From the NCBI RefSeq assembly GCF_002245895.1, contig NZ_NPJZ01000001.1, positions 5,492,501 through 5,556,500 on the forward strand: 64,000 nucleotides of DNA. The letters are read 5' to 3'. The notes below the pieces were generated by a model, which saw only the letters and a list, made by a program, of their open reading frames with translations, searched no databases and had not been told where the DNA came from. The position numbers and the translations under genes were made by a program. Positions 31,696 through 40,687 of this stretch are shown in pieces. Numbering within the stretch: position 1 is the first letter of the stretch; each line of letters begins with the position of its first letter. Origin of the DNA: Rhodococcus sp. OK302. GTDB lineage: Bacteria > Actinomycetota > Actinomycetes > Mycobacteriales > Mycobacteriaceae.

Positions 31696-33439
31696 CGAAG
31701 CGATCGCGTCCGCCACCGCGACGGTCATCACGACCACCACGGCCGCCGGCCGGACGGCCCTGCGGCGGTCCGAAATCAGGCTGCAGCTGGATCAGGACAC
31801 CGGAGATACGAGTCCGACGAAGGGCCTCGAGGGTCTCGTTGGACAGATCTGCCGGCAACTCGACGATGCTGTGATCGGGACGAATGCTGATGTGCCCGAA
31901 GTCGCTTCGACGCAAGCCACCCTCGTTGGCGATAGCACCGACAATGGCACCCGGAACAACACGGTGACGCTTACCGACCGCAATGCGGTACGTCGCCAAT
32001 TCCTGACCCTCGGGTCCACGCGAACGCGGAGCTTCACGATCGTCGAACTTGCGCGGCGGGCGCGGCTCGCGAGGCTCACGCTCACGACGCGGCGGTGCCG
32101 GCGGCTCGGGAGCAAGAAGGAATGCGTCGCCGTCACGTGACTGCACGGCGAGCGCTGCCGCGATGTCGATGAGCGGAACGTCGTGTTCCTGGTCGTAATC
32201 TTCGATCATCTTGCGGAACAACGCCAGATTCTCGGACGCCAGGCTCTCGGTGATGGAATCGCCGAATTTGGAGACACGCTGAGCGTTGACGTCGTCGACG
32301 CTGGGCAACTGCATCTCGGCAAGCGGCTGACGCGTCGCCTTCTCGATGGACTTGAGCAGATGACGCTCACGCGGAGCGACGAACAGCAACGCGTCACCCT
32401 GACGGCCCGCACGACCGGTACGGCCGATGCGGTGCACGTAGGACTCGGTGTCGTGCGGGATGTCGTAGTTGACGACGTGCGAGATGCGCTCGACGTCGAG
32501 ACCGCGGGCGGCAACGTCGGTGGCCACGAGGATGTCGAGGGCACCGTTCTTGAGCTGACCGATGGTCCGCTCACGCTGCGTCTGGACGATGTCGCCGTTG
32601 ATAGCAGCAGCAGAATGCCCGCGAGCGCGAAGCTTCTCGGCCAACTCTTCGGTTGCCTGCTTGGTGCGAACGAAGATGATCATCGCTTCGAAAGCTTCGA
32701 CCTCGAGGACACGAGTCAGGGCGTCGAGCTTGCGCTGATGCGCAACCTGGATGTAGCGCTGATTGATGTTCGAGGCCGTCGACGTCTTGGACTTGACGGT
32801 GATCTCGACCGGGTTGTTCAGGTACTGCTTCGAGATGCGGCGGATGGATCCGGGCATCGTCGCAGAGAACAGTGCGACCTGCTTCTGGCTGGGAGTGTCA
32901 CGGAGGATGCGCTCGACGTCCTCCTGGAAACCCATCTTCAGCATCTCGTCGGCCTCGTCGAGAACGAGGTAGGCGAGATTGGTCAGGTCGAGAGTGCCCT
33001 TCTCGAGGTGGTCGATGACACGGCCCGGCGTACCGACGACGACGTGCGCGCCGCGGCGCAAGCCGGACAGCTGAACGCCGTAGCTCTGGCCACCGTAGAT
33101 CGGCAGGACATTCAGCCCGGGGATGTGGGCGGAGTACTTGCCGAAAGCCTCGGCTACCTGCAGTGCGAGCTCACGGGTAGGAGCAAGCACCAGTGCCTGA
33201 GTCTGCTTCACCGTCGTATCGATACGCGACAGGACAGGAATGGCGAATGCCGCTGTCTTGCCGGTGCCGGTCTGGGCAAGTCCGACGACATCCTTGCCTT
33301 CGAGCAGCGGAGGAATGGTGGCAGCCTGGATCGGCGAGGGCGACTCGTAGCCCACGTCAGACAGTGCCTTCAGTACCCGATCATCGATGTCGAGGTCGGC
33401 AAATGTTGGGGGTTCGGGGTCACGCTCAATATCACTCAT
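31688..33439 (-). CDS. DEAD-box ATP-dependent RNA helicase (DeaD/CsdA-like)
   Basis: The 583-aa helicase has all core motifs: Q-motif region, AQTGTGKTAAF (motif I), PTRELA (Ia), TPGRV (Ib), VLDEADEMLKMGF (II), SAT (III) and HRIGRTGRAGRQG (VI). The C-terminal part has a DbpA/DeaD RNA-binding fold (YRIAVGKRHRVVPGAIVGAIANEGGL) and ends in an RGG-rich tail. It probably unwinds structured RNA in ribosome assembly and mRNA turnover, especially in the cold. Its stop codon lies in the third copy of a tandem repeat. It is divergent from the nitrilase-family gene. Confidence 0.95.
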   Translation of the reverse strand: MSDIERDPEPPTFADLDIDDRVLKALSDVGYESPSPIQAATIPPLLEGKDVVGLAQTGTGKTAAFAIPVLSRIDTTVKQTQALVLAPTRELALQVAEAFGKYSAHIPGLNVLPIYGGQSYGVQLSGLRRGAHVVVGTPGRVIDHLEKGTLDLTNLAYLVLDEADEMLKMGFQEDVERILRDTPSQKQVALFSATMPGSIRRISKQYLNNPVEITVKSKTSTASNINQRYIQVAHQRKLDALTRVLEVEAFEAMIIFVRTKQATEELAEKLRARGHSAAAINGDIVQTQRERTIGQLKNGALDILVATDVAARGLDVERISHVVNYDIPHDTESYVHRIGRTGRAGRQGDALLFVAPRERHLLKSIEKATRQPLAEMQLPSVDDVNAQRVSKFGDSITESLASENLALFRKMIEDYDQEHDVPLIDIAAALAVQSRDGDAFLLAPEPPAPPRREREPREPRPPRKFDDREAPRSRGPEGQELATYRIAVGKRHRVVPGAIVGAIANEGGLRRSDFGHISIRPDHSIVELPADLSNETLEALRRTRISGVLIQLQPDFGPPQGRPAGGRGGRDDRRGGGRDRFED

Positions 33440-33528
33440 TTGACCAGCAGTTTAGCCGAAGGAGTATAGCCACGACTACATACCTCGTGATCGATTACGA
33501 CACATCCGTGTTCACCGGCGGTTTCGCC

Positions 33529-33534
33529 TAGCGT
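33529..33534 (+). promoter_or_regulatory. Leaderless-type -10 element for the nitrilase-family gene
   Basis: TAGCGT lies 7 nt before ATG 33542, without a ribosome-binding site. Confidence 0.4.
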
Positions 33535-33541
33535 AAGAACC

Positions 33542-34369
33542 ATGACCGCGGACACCCTCACACCCCCCTCACGGACCGTCGTTGCCGTTGCACAGTTTGC
33601 TCCCGGCATGGACAAGGCGGCGAACCTCGACGCACTGCGTTCGCTTGCCGTCGAAGCCGCTGCTCAGGGCGCAAAAGTGGTAGTCGCACCGGAGTACTCC
33701 ATGTATACCGCGCCCCGTACCGACGAGCGTCTGATCGACACTGCCGAAGACCTTGACGGCACGTTCGGGTCGGGTCTGGCTGCTATCGCAGCGGACCTCG
33801 GAATCTTCCTCGTGGCCGGGATGAACGAGCGACTGCGCAACGTGAGCAGAATCTCCAACACCCTTGTCGCGATGAGCCCGGGAGGCGAACTTGTCGCCAT
33901 CTACCGAAAAGTGCATCTCTACGACGCGTTCGGATATCTGGAATCGGCAGTAATCGAACCCGGAGAGATCGACGAGCCGCAGACCTTCAGCTGCGAAGGC
34001 CTGACCTTCGGATTACAGACCTGCTACGACCTCCGATTCCCCGAGGTGACTCGGCGAATTGTCGACGCCGGCGCCGACGTTCTCCTTCTTCCGGCCCAGT
34101 GGGTACCCGGCCCGCTGAAGGAAGATCACTGGACGACCCTGATCCGTGCCCGAGCCATCGAGAACACCATGTACATCGCAGCCGCAGACCAGAGCGCGCG
34201 CGGCGGAGCCGGCGCAAGCATGATCGTCGACCCCATGGGTGTTGTGCTCTGTTCACTCGGCGAGCAGGTCGGCGTCGCGTCGGCACGTGTCTCGAGCTCG
34301 CGAATCGACGAGGTTCGTCAGAAGAATCCGGCTCTCGCATTGCGCCGGTTCACAGTTATCGAACGGTGA
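33542..34369 (+). CDS. Carbon-nitrogen hydrolase (nitrilase/omega-amidase superfamily)
   Basis: The 275-aa cytosolic hydrolase has the Glu-Lys-Cys triad: Glu51 in VVAPEYS, Lys123 in YRKVHLYDAF and Cys161 in LQTCYDLRFPEV. The RKVHLYDAFGYLES pattern resembles amidases acting on small omega-amides or N-carbamoyl compounds, rather than true nitrilases. ATG 33542 has a -10-like element immediately upstream. It is followed 64 nt later by the phosphoribosyltransferase gene, on the same strand. Confidence 0.88.
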   Translation: MTADTLTPPSRTVVAVAQFAPGMDKAANLDALRSLAVEAAAQGAKVVVAPEYSMYTAPRTDERLIDTAEDLDGTFGSGLAAIAADLGIFLVAGMNERLRNVSRISNTLVAMSPGGELVAIYRKVHLYDAFGYLESAVIEPGEIDEPQTFSCEGLTFGLQTCYDLRFPEVTRRIVDAGADVLLLPAQWVPGPLKEDHWTTLIRARAIENTMYIAAADQSARGGAGASMIVDPMGVVLCSLGEQVGVASARVSSSRIDEVRQKNPALALRRFTVIER

Positions 34370-34433
34370 CGGATTCGCGAGTAGCGTCGAAAGTAGCGCT
34401 CCACCAGAAGGGTCGTTTTCCACCAGGACAGCC

Positions 34434-35063
34434 ATGGCACAGTATCGAGATCGATGTGCGGCCGGACAAACACTCGCCGGCTGGCTGGACCCTGCACAAT
34501 TACTCGACCCCGTAGTCCTCGGACTCCCTCGTGGAGGTGTTCCCGTCGCGGCCGAGGTCGCGACCGCCCTGCACGCACCGCTCGACATCATCGTCGTGCG
34601 CAAACTCGGGTCTCCCCGAAATCCTGAACTCGCTCTCGGCGCGATCGGCGAAGGCGACGTCCGCGTACTCAACCACGACGTGATCGCAGCCGAGCGAGTC
34701 TCGCCCGAAGTGCTGCGACGGATCGAGCGCACCGAACGCACGGAACTCCAGCGACGAGCGCATGTTCTCCGAAACCGTCGTACCCCGCTCTCGCTCGTCG
34801 GCAGAACCGCCGTCATCGTCGACGACGGAATGGCAACGGGAGCAAGCGCTGCGGTCGCGGCCCAATGCGCTCGCGAACAAGGTGCTGCCAGCGTGATCGT
34901 GGCTGTACCGATCGCTTCGCCCGAGGCGATGCGCCTGCTCGAGTACTTGACCGACGCCGTTGTCTGTCCGTACGTCCCGCCTCTGCTCGGCGGCGTCGGG
35001 GCGGCTTTCGAAGATTTCCACCAGTTGACCGACGCCGAGGTCGTCAACCTCCTCGAACAGTAG
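34434..35063 (+). CDS. Phosphoribosyltransferase family protein
   Basis: The 209-aa protein has a type I PRTase fold: LGLPRGGVPVAAEVATAL near the N-terminus, DIIVVRKLGSP, and the PRPP-binding loop TAVIVDDGMATGAS (about 125-139). The helical insert RRIERTERTELQRRAHVLR is typical of actinobacterial 'predicted PRTases' whose substrate is unknown. ATG 34434 has AGGA 5 nt upstream. The longer frame from 34239 only overlaps the nitrilase-family gene. Confidence 0.88.
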   Translation: MAQYRDRCAAGQTLAGWLDPAQLLDPVVLGLPRGGVPVAAEVATALHAPLDIIVVRKLGSPRNPELALGAIGEGDVRVLNHDVIAAERVSPEVLRRIERTERTELQRRAHVLRNRRTPLSLVGRTAVIVDDGMATGASAAVAAQCAREQGAASVIVAVPIASPEAMRLLEYLTDAVVCPYVPPLLGGVGAAFEDFHQLTDAEVVNLLEQ

Positions 35064-35175
35064 TTTTCGGGCAATTCGGAACGTTTATGTGATGTGTGCA
35101 ACATTTTGACCCCAGGTGTCGATAGCCCGTGTGGAGCAAGAAATAACACCGGCAAGTTTTTTCCTGGAGGACATC

Positions 35176-35874
35176 GTGAGCATCTCGACAGATACCGTCG
35201 ACGCAGTCGCAGCAGCGTGCCGCGACCGACTGGGCGACCCATCCGCCTGGGTGGCTTCGGATGCATACCGAGCGAGTCTCGCGCTGTGCATCATCGAATC
35301 GGTGCAGTCGAGCAGCGGACACAGCGAAGTTGCTGTCGTCGATCGCTATCTGGCCTACCGCCAAGCCCGCGACAAGAACCCCGTCACCGACGGTTCGCGC
35401 GAACTCCTGCGAACGTTCGAGGAGGCCGGAAGTTCGGACCAATGGGCCGGCAAGATCGGCTCGTACAAACGGCGCTACAGCGCGACCGGCGTTCCGATCG
35501 AGGCGCGTCATATTCAGCAGGTTGCCGAGAAACTTCACTACCTCCACATCGAATCCGTCGAGGACCTTCTCTCGGCCGCCAATTCCGATCACACACTCAA
35601 CGCGGTTCGCCAGGCCTGGGCCGACGCCTGTGGCGACGACGCTGAAGTGACCTGGGCGCACCTCCTGATGTTGGCGGGCATTCCGCACACCGATCTCGGC
35701 ACCGCCGCCGACACGTTCATCGGCACGACCTTGGGCTCTGCCGAACGCCCGGCGAACACCGCAGAAATCCTTGCAGCAACCGCTGAGCAACTCGGCGTTG
35801 AACCTGACCGACTGGACTACGCAATCAGGCGCTGGCTCTCGCTTCACGGACGGTCACTGGACCACGCGGCATAA
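35176..35874 (+). CDS. Hypothetical protein, actinobacterial
   Basis: The 232-aa product is not recognised. It is soluble and mostly alpha-helical by composition, with segments ESVQSSSGHSEVAVVDRYLAYR, EEAGSSDQWAGKIGSYKRRYS and GVEPDRLDYAIRRWLSLHGRS. The middle (HIESVEDLLSAANSD) resembles a helix-hairpin-helix-like fragment, but this is weak. GTG 35176 is chosen because GGAGG is 5 nt upstream; the frame itself opens at 35116. It lies 112 nt after the PRTase gene. Confidence 0.75.
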   Translation: MSISTDTVDAVAAACRDRLGDPSAWVASDAYRASLALCIIESVQSSSGHSEVAVVDRYLAYRQARDKNPVTDGSRELLRTFEEAGSSDQWAGKIGSYKRRYSATGVPIEARHIQQVAEKLHYLHIESVEDLLSAANSDHTLNAVRQAWADACGDDAEVTWAHLLMLAGIPHTDLGTAADTFIGTTLGSAERPANTAEILAATAEQLGVEPDRLDYAIRRWLSLHGRSLDHAA

Positions 35875-36012
35875 GTAACTGTAAACACCTTGTAACACTA
35901 AACCCCAGGTCGGCGCGCAATTCGTTCTACCGAATAGTAACGACAGTGCAAAATACCGACTAATGTGATGCAATGCACATCAGAAATGTCAGTTGTCACT
36001 GGAGGGGTCAAA

Positions 36013-37800
36013 GTGCGTGAGTTTTCAGTTCCACAGTCATTCTCAATTCCGGAGAATGCTTCCATGGCCGATTCAGTGTTCCGTCACGCCGAAGAAGACC
36101 CCACATTTGTGCCATTCAAGCGCAATATCAACGGCTCCTGGGTCGACGTCACGGCCGCTGAATTCGCCAAGCAGGTCTCCTCGGTAGCCAAAGGTCTGAT
36201 CGCATCCGGAGTGGAGCTCGGCGACCGCGTCGCTATCCTCTCGGCAACACGGTACGAATGGGTCGTAATCGACTACGCAATCTGGACTGCCGGCGGCTGC
36301 ACCGTCGCCATCTACGAGACGTCGTCCCCGCATCAGGCACAGTGGATCCTCGAGGACTCCGCTACCACGATGCTTCTCATCGAAACCTCTGATCAGGCAG
36401 CGAAGGTCAAGGAAGTTACCGAAGCTGCCGAGGCCCTCCGCGAGGTGCTGGTCATCGAATCTGGCGCCATCGAAGAACTGACGAGCCGCGGCGCTGCGAT
36501 CACCGACGAAGAACTCGAAACCCGTCGCCACCAGGTCACGGCCACCTCACCGGCAACGTTGATCTACACCTCCGGCACCACCGGGCGTCCCAAGGGTGTC
36601 CAGCTGACGCACTCCAACCTGTACGCCGAATCCACAGCCTGCAGCTTGGCTATGCCAGAGTCCCTGGTTCCCGGCAAGAAGACTCTGATGTTCCTTCCCC
36701 TGGCGCACGTCTTCGCTCGCGCTATCTCGGTCGGGGCCTTCGACAACAAGGTCACCGTCGCGCATACCTCTGACCTCACGACACTGCTCGATCAGTTCGC
36801 AGCGTTCAAGCCGAACTTCATCCTCTCCGTTCCCCGCGTTTTCGAGAAGGTTTTCAACTCGGCACGCCAGAAGGCCGTCGACGGCGGCAAGGGCGGCATC
36901 TTCGACAAGGCTGCTGCCACAGCAATCGAGTACAGCGAGTCACTCGAAAAGAACGGCCCCGGACTGGCGCTCAAGCTCAAGCACGCCCTCTTCGACAAGC
37001 TGGTCTACTCGAAGCTGCGTTTGGCACTCGGCGGCGAATGTGAACGCGCTGTCTCCGGCGGCGCCGCCCTCGGAGCGCGTCTGGGACACTTCTTCCGCGG
37101 CGTCGGCATCCCGATCTACGAGGGCTACGGTCTCACCGAAACCAGCGCCGCCGTCACAGTCAATACCGCTGCCGCACAACGCGTCGGCTCTGTCGGCAAG
37201 CCCATCAACGGGCATGCTGCGCGCATCGCCGAAGACGGCGAACTCCTGGTCCAAGGCCCCGTGGTCTTCGGCGGCTACTGGCACAACGACAAGGCCACCG
37301 AAGAGTCCATCATCGACGGCTGGTTCCACACCGGAGACCTCGGCTCGATCGACAACGAGGGTTTTGTTTCGATCACCGGCCGCAAGAAGGAAATTATCGT
37401 CACTGCCGGCGGCAAGAACGTCGCTCCGGCTGGTCTCGAGGATTCACTTCGCGCGCATGTCCTGATCAGCCAGTGCCTCGTAGTCGGTGACGGTCAACCG
37501 TTCATCGGCGCACTGATCACACTCGATCTGGAGACTCTGCCCGGGTGGGTGGCGCGCAACGGTCTCGCCGCCGGAACTCCCATCGCAGATCTGATCAAGA
37601 ACCCCGATCTGATCGCCGAAATCGATTCGGCCGTCGCCGACGCCAACAAGAAGGTCTCGAACCCCGAGCAGATCAAGAAGTACACGATCCTCGAGGTCGA
37701 CTTCACACAGGAAACCGGCGAGTTGACGCCGACGCTCAAGCTCAAGCGCAACATCATTCACGAAGCTCACAAGGGTGCGATCACGGGTCTGTATTCCTGA
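36013..37800 (+). CDS. Long-chain fatty acid-CoA ligase (FadD15-like)
   Basis: The 595-aa AMP-forming synthetase has ATLIYTSGTTGRPKGVQLTH (A3), YEGYGLTETSAAVTVNT (A5), GWFHTGDLG (A7), GRKKEIIVTAGGKNVAPAGLE (hinge) and a C-terminal LTPTLKLKRN Lys motif. The length and the FLPLAHVFARAI and SVPRVFEKV segments are typical of long-chain acyl-CoA synthetases. It probably activates fatty acids at the membrane. GTG 36013 has GGAGGGG 5 nt upstream, better than ATG 35965. It ends at a shared terminator with the convergent FAD-oxidase gene. Confidence 0.92.
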   Translation: MREFSVPQSFSIPENASMADSVFRHAEEDPTFVPFKRNINGSWVDVTAAEFAKQVSSVAKGLIASGVELGDRVAILSATRYEWVVIDYAIWTAGGCTVAIYETSSPHQAQWILEDSATTMLLIETSDQAAKVKEVTEAAEALREVLVIESGAIEELTSRGAAITDEELETRRHQVTATSPATLIYTSGTTGRPKGVQLTHSNLYAESTACSLAMPESLVPGKKTLMFLPLAHVFARAISVGAFDNKVTVAHTSDLTTLLDQFAAFKPNFILSVPRVFEKVFNSARQKAVDGGKGGIFDKAAATAIEYSESLEKNGPGLALKLKHALFDKLVYSKLRLALGGECERAVSGGAALGARLGHFFRGVGIPIYEGYGLTETSAAVTVNTAAAQRVGSVGKPINGHAARIAEDGELLVQGPVVFGGYWHNDKATEESIIDGWFHTGDLGSIDNEGFVSITGRKKEIIVTAGGKNVAPAGLEDSLRAHVLISQCLVVGDGQPFIGALITLDLETLPGWVARNGLAAGTPIADLIKNPDLIAEIDSAVADANKKVSNPEQIKKYTILEVDFTQETGELTPTLKLKRNIIHEAHKGAITGLYS

Positions 37801-37816
37801 CCGATCAGCACTGCGT

Positions 37817-37850
37817 CTGTGGCCCGGTTCGAACGAGAACCGGGCCACAG
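37817..37850. terminator. Bidirectional hairpin terminator
   Basis: CTGTGGCCCGGTTC (37817-37830) pairs perfectly with GAACCGGGCCACAG (37837-37850) around a 6-nt loop, between convergent genes. Confidence 0.85.
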
Positions 37851-37859
37851 TCATGTGCG

Positions 37860-39230
37860 TCAGATCCCGCGACCCGGGTTCAGGATGTTCTTCGGATCGA
37901 ACGCGGCCTTCACCGACAGCATCAGCTCCCGCTCGACAGAACCCACCATGTCCTCCATGTACGGCGCTTTGAGAACACCGATGCCATGCTCACCGCTTAT
38001 CGTGCCGTCCAATTCCAGTGCCCCCGCAACGATGTCGTCGAACGCACGCCTCGCACGACCCTGCGCTCCAGCCTCCGTTGCGTCGAAAACGATGGTGGGG
38101 TGAAGATTTCCGTCGGCAGCATGACCGAAGGTACCGATGATGACGCCGTGTGTCTCGGCTGCTGTTCGGATGCAATCAAGCATGCGCGGTAGCGCCGGTA
38201 CGGGCACGGCAACGTCATCGAGCAAAACAGTTCCCATTGCTTCGAGCGCCGGCAATGCCATCCTTCTCGCCGCAGTGAAGGCTTCCCCTTCTTCAGGATC
38301 GTCGGTATGGAACACCTCACTCGCTCCGGCCCCATCACAAGCGGTCGCGCACTCCGCCGCCTCTTCCGCTGCCGATCGACCGTCACATTGAATGAGGAGC
38401 ATTGCTCCCGCACTTTCGTCGAGACCCATTCTCGTGAAACGGTTTACGGCCGCGATGGTGACGTCGTCCATCAGCTCCATCAGACACGGCTCTGCAACCA
38501 CAGCTACCGCCAGGACGGCATCGATCGCCAGCTCTGCCGAGGCGAAAAAAGCAACGACAGTGGTTGCCGCAGTAGGCGCGGTGCGCAACCGCATCGTCGC
38601 TTCGACAATGACCGCAAGCGTTCCCTCGGAACCGACAAGCAGGTGTGTGAGGTCGAGACCCGCCACATTCTTACGCGTCTTCGCCCCGGTACGAATCACC
38701 CGTCCGTCGGCAAGGACTGCAGTCAGCTCAGCGACATGATCGCCCGTGACTCCATATTTGGCGCAACAGATTCCACCGGCGTTGGTGGCCAAGTTGCCAC
38801 CGATAGTGGAGATGGCCCGACTACCAGGATCGGGAACATACCAAAGCCCTTGCGCCCGAGCTGCATCTGCCAGATCACCGTTGATCACACCCGGTTCCAC
38901 TGTCGCGGTGCGAGCAGCCGCGTCGATCGCCAGAATGCGATTCATACCCGCGACGCCGAGGACGATGCAACCGTCGATCGCGTTGGCTGCGCCCGCCAAA
39001 CCGGTTCCGGCGCCGCGCGTTACAACCGGGACGGACAACTCGTGAGCAATCTTCATCGTTGCCACGACATCGACGGCGGACGTGGCCTTGACCAGGGCAG
39101 CCGGGACACCCGCCTCTGTCAGTAGGGATTGATCACGAATGTAGGTGCCCATTCGATCGGGATCGGTAGTCGCCCTCTCCCCCAAAGCTTCCCGCAACCG
39201 CCTGGCAAGTACATCCACAGAAGTGGTCAC
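37860..39230 (-). CDS. FAD-linked oxidase, GlcD / D-lactate dehydrogenase family
   Basis: The 456-aa flavoprotein has an N-terminal PCMH-type FAD-binding domain (VPVVTRGAGTGLAGAANAIDG, ATVEPGVINGDLADAARAQG, TIGGNLATNAGGICCAKYG). The C-terminal domain is glycolate-oxidase-like (FGHAADGNLHPTIVFD, EHGIGVLKAPYM). It should oxidise a 2-hydroxy acid. The GTG start at 39230 overlaps the GntR stop by 4 nt (GTGA), so translation is coupled and the regulator probably senses the substrate or product. Confidence 0.9.
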   Translation of the reverse strand: MTTSVDVLARRLREALGERATTDPDRMGTYIRDQSLLTEAGVPAALVKATSAVDVVATMKIAHELSVPVVTRGAGTGLAGAANAIDGCIVLGVAGMNRILAIDAAARTATVEPGVINGDLADAARAQGLWYVPDPGSRAISTIGGNLATNAGGICCAKYGVTGDHVAELTAVLADGRVIRTGAKTRKNVAGLDLTHLLVGSEGTLAVIVEATMRLRTAPTAATTVVAFFASAELAIDAVLAVAVVAEPCLMELMDDVTIAAVNRFTRMGLDESAGAMLLIQCDGRSAAEEAAECATACDGAGASEVFHTDDPEEGEAFTAARRMALPALEAMGTVLLDDVAVPVPALPRMLDCIRTAAETHGVIIGTFGHAADGNLHPTIVFDATEAGAQGRARRAFDDIVAGALELDGTISGEHGIGVLKAPYMEDMVGSVERELMLSVKAAFDPKNILNPGRGI

Positions 39231-39928
39231 TGCGTTCGACCTTCGTAGAAACCGCGCACATGCTTCTCGACAAGCTTTGCCGCATCGTCGGATTCACCAC
39301 GTACGATCGCGTCGACGATGGCTTCATGCTCCGCGAGCAGTACACCCAATGTGGCGGTCGAATCCTCGAGAGCATCAAGTTCACGCATCAGATAGCTCGC
39401 AATACCGTCGCGCAGCACTGTCATCACCAACCCGAACGCCTTGTTCCCCCCGGCGCCGGCGAGTGCGACATGGAAATCGACGTCGGCGTCGTGAAACTCG
39501 GCAGCGCTGCCAGTGGCCGCAGCCTGGCGCATGCGTTCGACCGCAACATACGCAGCCTCCGGAACAACGGAAACACCGCGCAGCGCAGCGGCCTCGAGAA
39601 GTACCCGCAATTCGACGAGATCGTGAAGCGGTACAGCACCGACCTGAACTGCCGCACTCAACGCCGTCGCTGCGGAATCGGCAGTATTCTCATGTGTGAC
39701 CCGCGGCCGGGCCGTCGACACGGTATCCGCGCCGGTCACCAAGCCCTGCGCTTGCAGCACGCGGAGAGCTTCCCGGACGGTGGATCGTCCGACCGAGAAT
39801 GTCTGTGCCAGTTCCGCTTCCGTAGGCAATGACTCACCCACCGGCAATGTTCCGTCGAGAATCGCGGCGCGAATCCTTCCTGAGACTGCAAGAGCCAACG
39901 GTATTCGAGACAACGGAGTTGTATCCAT
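39227..39928 (-). CDS. GntR-family transcriptional regulator (FadR/FCD subfamily)
   Basis: The 233-aa regulator has an N-terminal winged helix (AAILDGTLPVGESLPTEAELAQTFSVGRSTVREALRVLQAQGLV) and an all-helical FCD ligand-binding domain (LVELRVLLEAAALRGV, DADVDFHVALAGAGGN with metal-binding Asp/His). It heads the operon with the FAD-linked oxidase, so a 2-hydroxy acid such as lactate or glycolate is a reasonable effector. ATG 39928 is leaderless by the TAGCGT element 6 nt upstream. A FadR-type operator lies in its promoter. Confidence 0.92.
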   Translation of the reverse strand: MDTTPLSRIPLALAVSGRIRAAILDGTLPVGESLPTEAELAQTFSVGRSTVREALRVLQAQGLVTGADTVSTARPRVTHENTADSAATALSAAVQVGAVPLHDLVELRVLLEAAALRGVSVVPEAAYVAVERMRQAAATGSAAEFHDADVDFHVALAGAGGNKAFGLVMTVLRDGIASYLMRELDALEDSTATLGVLLAEHEAIVDAIVRGESDDAAKLVEKHVRGFYEGRTQ

Positions 39929-39934
39929 ACCGCG

Positions 39935-39966
39935 ACGCTACCACCTCTTGCCTGCTTGTCTGACAA
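39935..39966 (-). promoter_or_regulatory. Promoter with GntR/FadR-type operator
   Basis: On the minus strand, TAGCGT (39935-39940) is a -10 element 6 nt before ATG 39928. The palindrome TTGTCTGACAA (39956-39966) fits the FadR-subfamily consensus TNGTNNNACNA and lies over the -35 region, which fits autorepression. Confidence 0.65.
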
Positions 39967-40051
39967 ACTGTTTAATAGAGATGATTCATGACCCGGATCA
40001 CCTACAGGTGCGCGTGAGCGTCACCTACAACTACGTAGACAGGTGTCGAAC

Positions 40052-40669
40052 ATGACCGAAAAGCTCGAGTTGGATCCCGCAACCACCGCAGTCGTGCTCA
40101 TCGAATACCAGAACGACTTCACCACCGCCGGTGGCGTCCTCCACGACGCCGTCGCCCCCGTCATGGAATTGACCGGGCTACTCGCGAACACCACTACACT
40201 GGTCGACGCCGCCCGCGCGGCCGGCGTCACCGTGATGCACGCACCCATTACATTCGCCGAGGGATACAACGAAATAACCTCGCATCCCTACGGAATCCTC
40301 AAAGGCGTTGTCGACGGCAAGGCGTTCGTGAAGGGATCCTGGGGCGCTGCGATTGTCGACGAACTGACCCCACAGGACGGCGACATCCTCATCGAGGGCA
40401 AGCGCGGACTCGATACCTTCGCCAGTACCAACCTTGATTTCATTCTGCGCAGCAAAGGAATTCGCACGATCATCCTCGGCGGCTTCCTGACCAACTGCTG
40501 CGTCGAATCGACCATGCGCACCGGATACGAAAACGGTTACCGCGTCATCACTCTCACCGACTGCGTCGCCGGAACTTCGGTCGCGGAACATGAGAACGCC
40601 ATCACCTACGACTACCCGATGTTCTCCCACCCGGTGACATCAAAAGATGTACTGGACGCACTCGCCTAG
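40052..40669 (+). CDS. Cysteine hydrolase, isochorismatase family
   Basis: The ~205-aa enzyme shows the Asp-Lys-Cys triad of isochorismatase-like hydrolases: Asp in IEYQNDF, Lys in IEGKRGLDTF and Cys in LGGFLTNCCVESTMR. The fold is shared by nicotinamidases, N-carbamoylsarcosine amidases and phenazine PhzD-like enzymes, so the substrate is open. It is divergent from the GntR/FAD-oxidase operon and may share its operator region. ATG 40052 is preferred over GTG 40043. Confidence 0.87.
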   Translation: MTEKLELDPATTAVVLIEYQNDFTTAGGVLHDAVAPVMELTGLLANTTTLVDAARAAGVTVMHAPITFAEGYNEITSHPYGILKGVVDGKAFVKGSWGAAIVDELTPQDGDILIEGKRGLDTFASTNLDFILRSKGIRTIILGGFLTNCCVESTMRTGYENGYRVITLTDCVAGTSVAEHENAITYDYPMFSHPVTSKDVLDALA

Positions 40670-40687
40670 CTCGGCGCCTGTTCCAGC

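Noticed and set aside
31650..31890. Small plus-strand frames starting in the 28-bp repeats
   Set aside because: They read through the repeat units and then antisense to the helicase RGG tail; there is no RBS in a consistent position.
32183..33469. 428-aa plus-strand open frame opposite the DEAD-box helicase
   Set aside because: The opposite strand encodes a helicase with every motif intact. The antisense product is low-complexity and family-less.
35961..35982. Imperfect inverted repeat TGATG-N7-CATCA upstream of the long-chain acyl-CoA ligase gene
   Set aside because: The arms are only 5 bp and no regulator is adjacent; too weak to call an operator.
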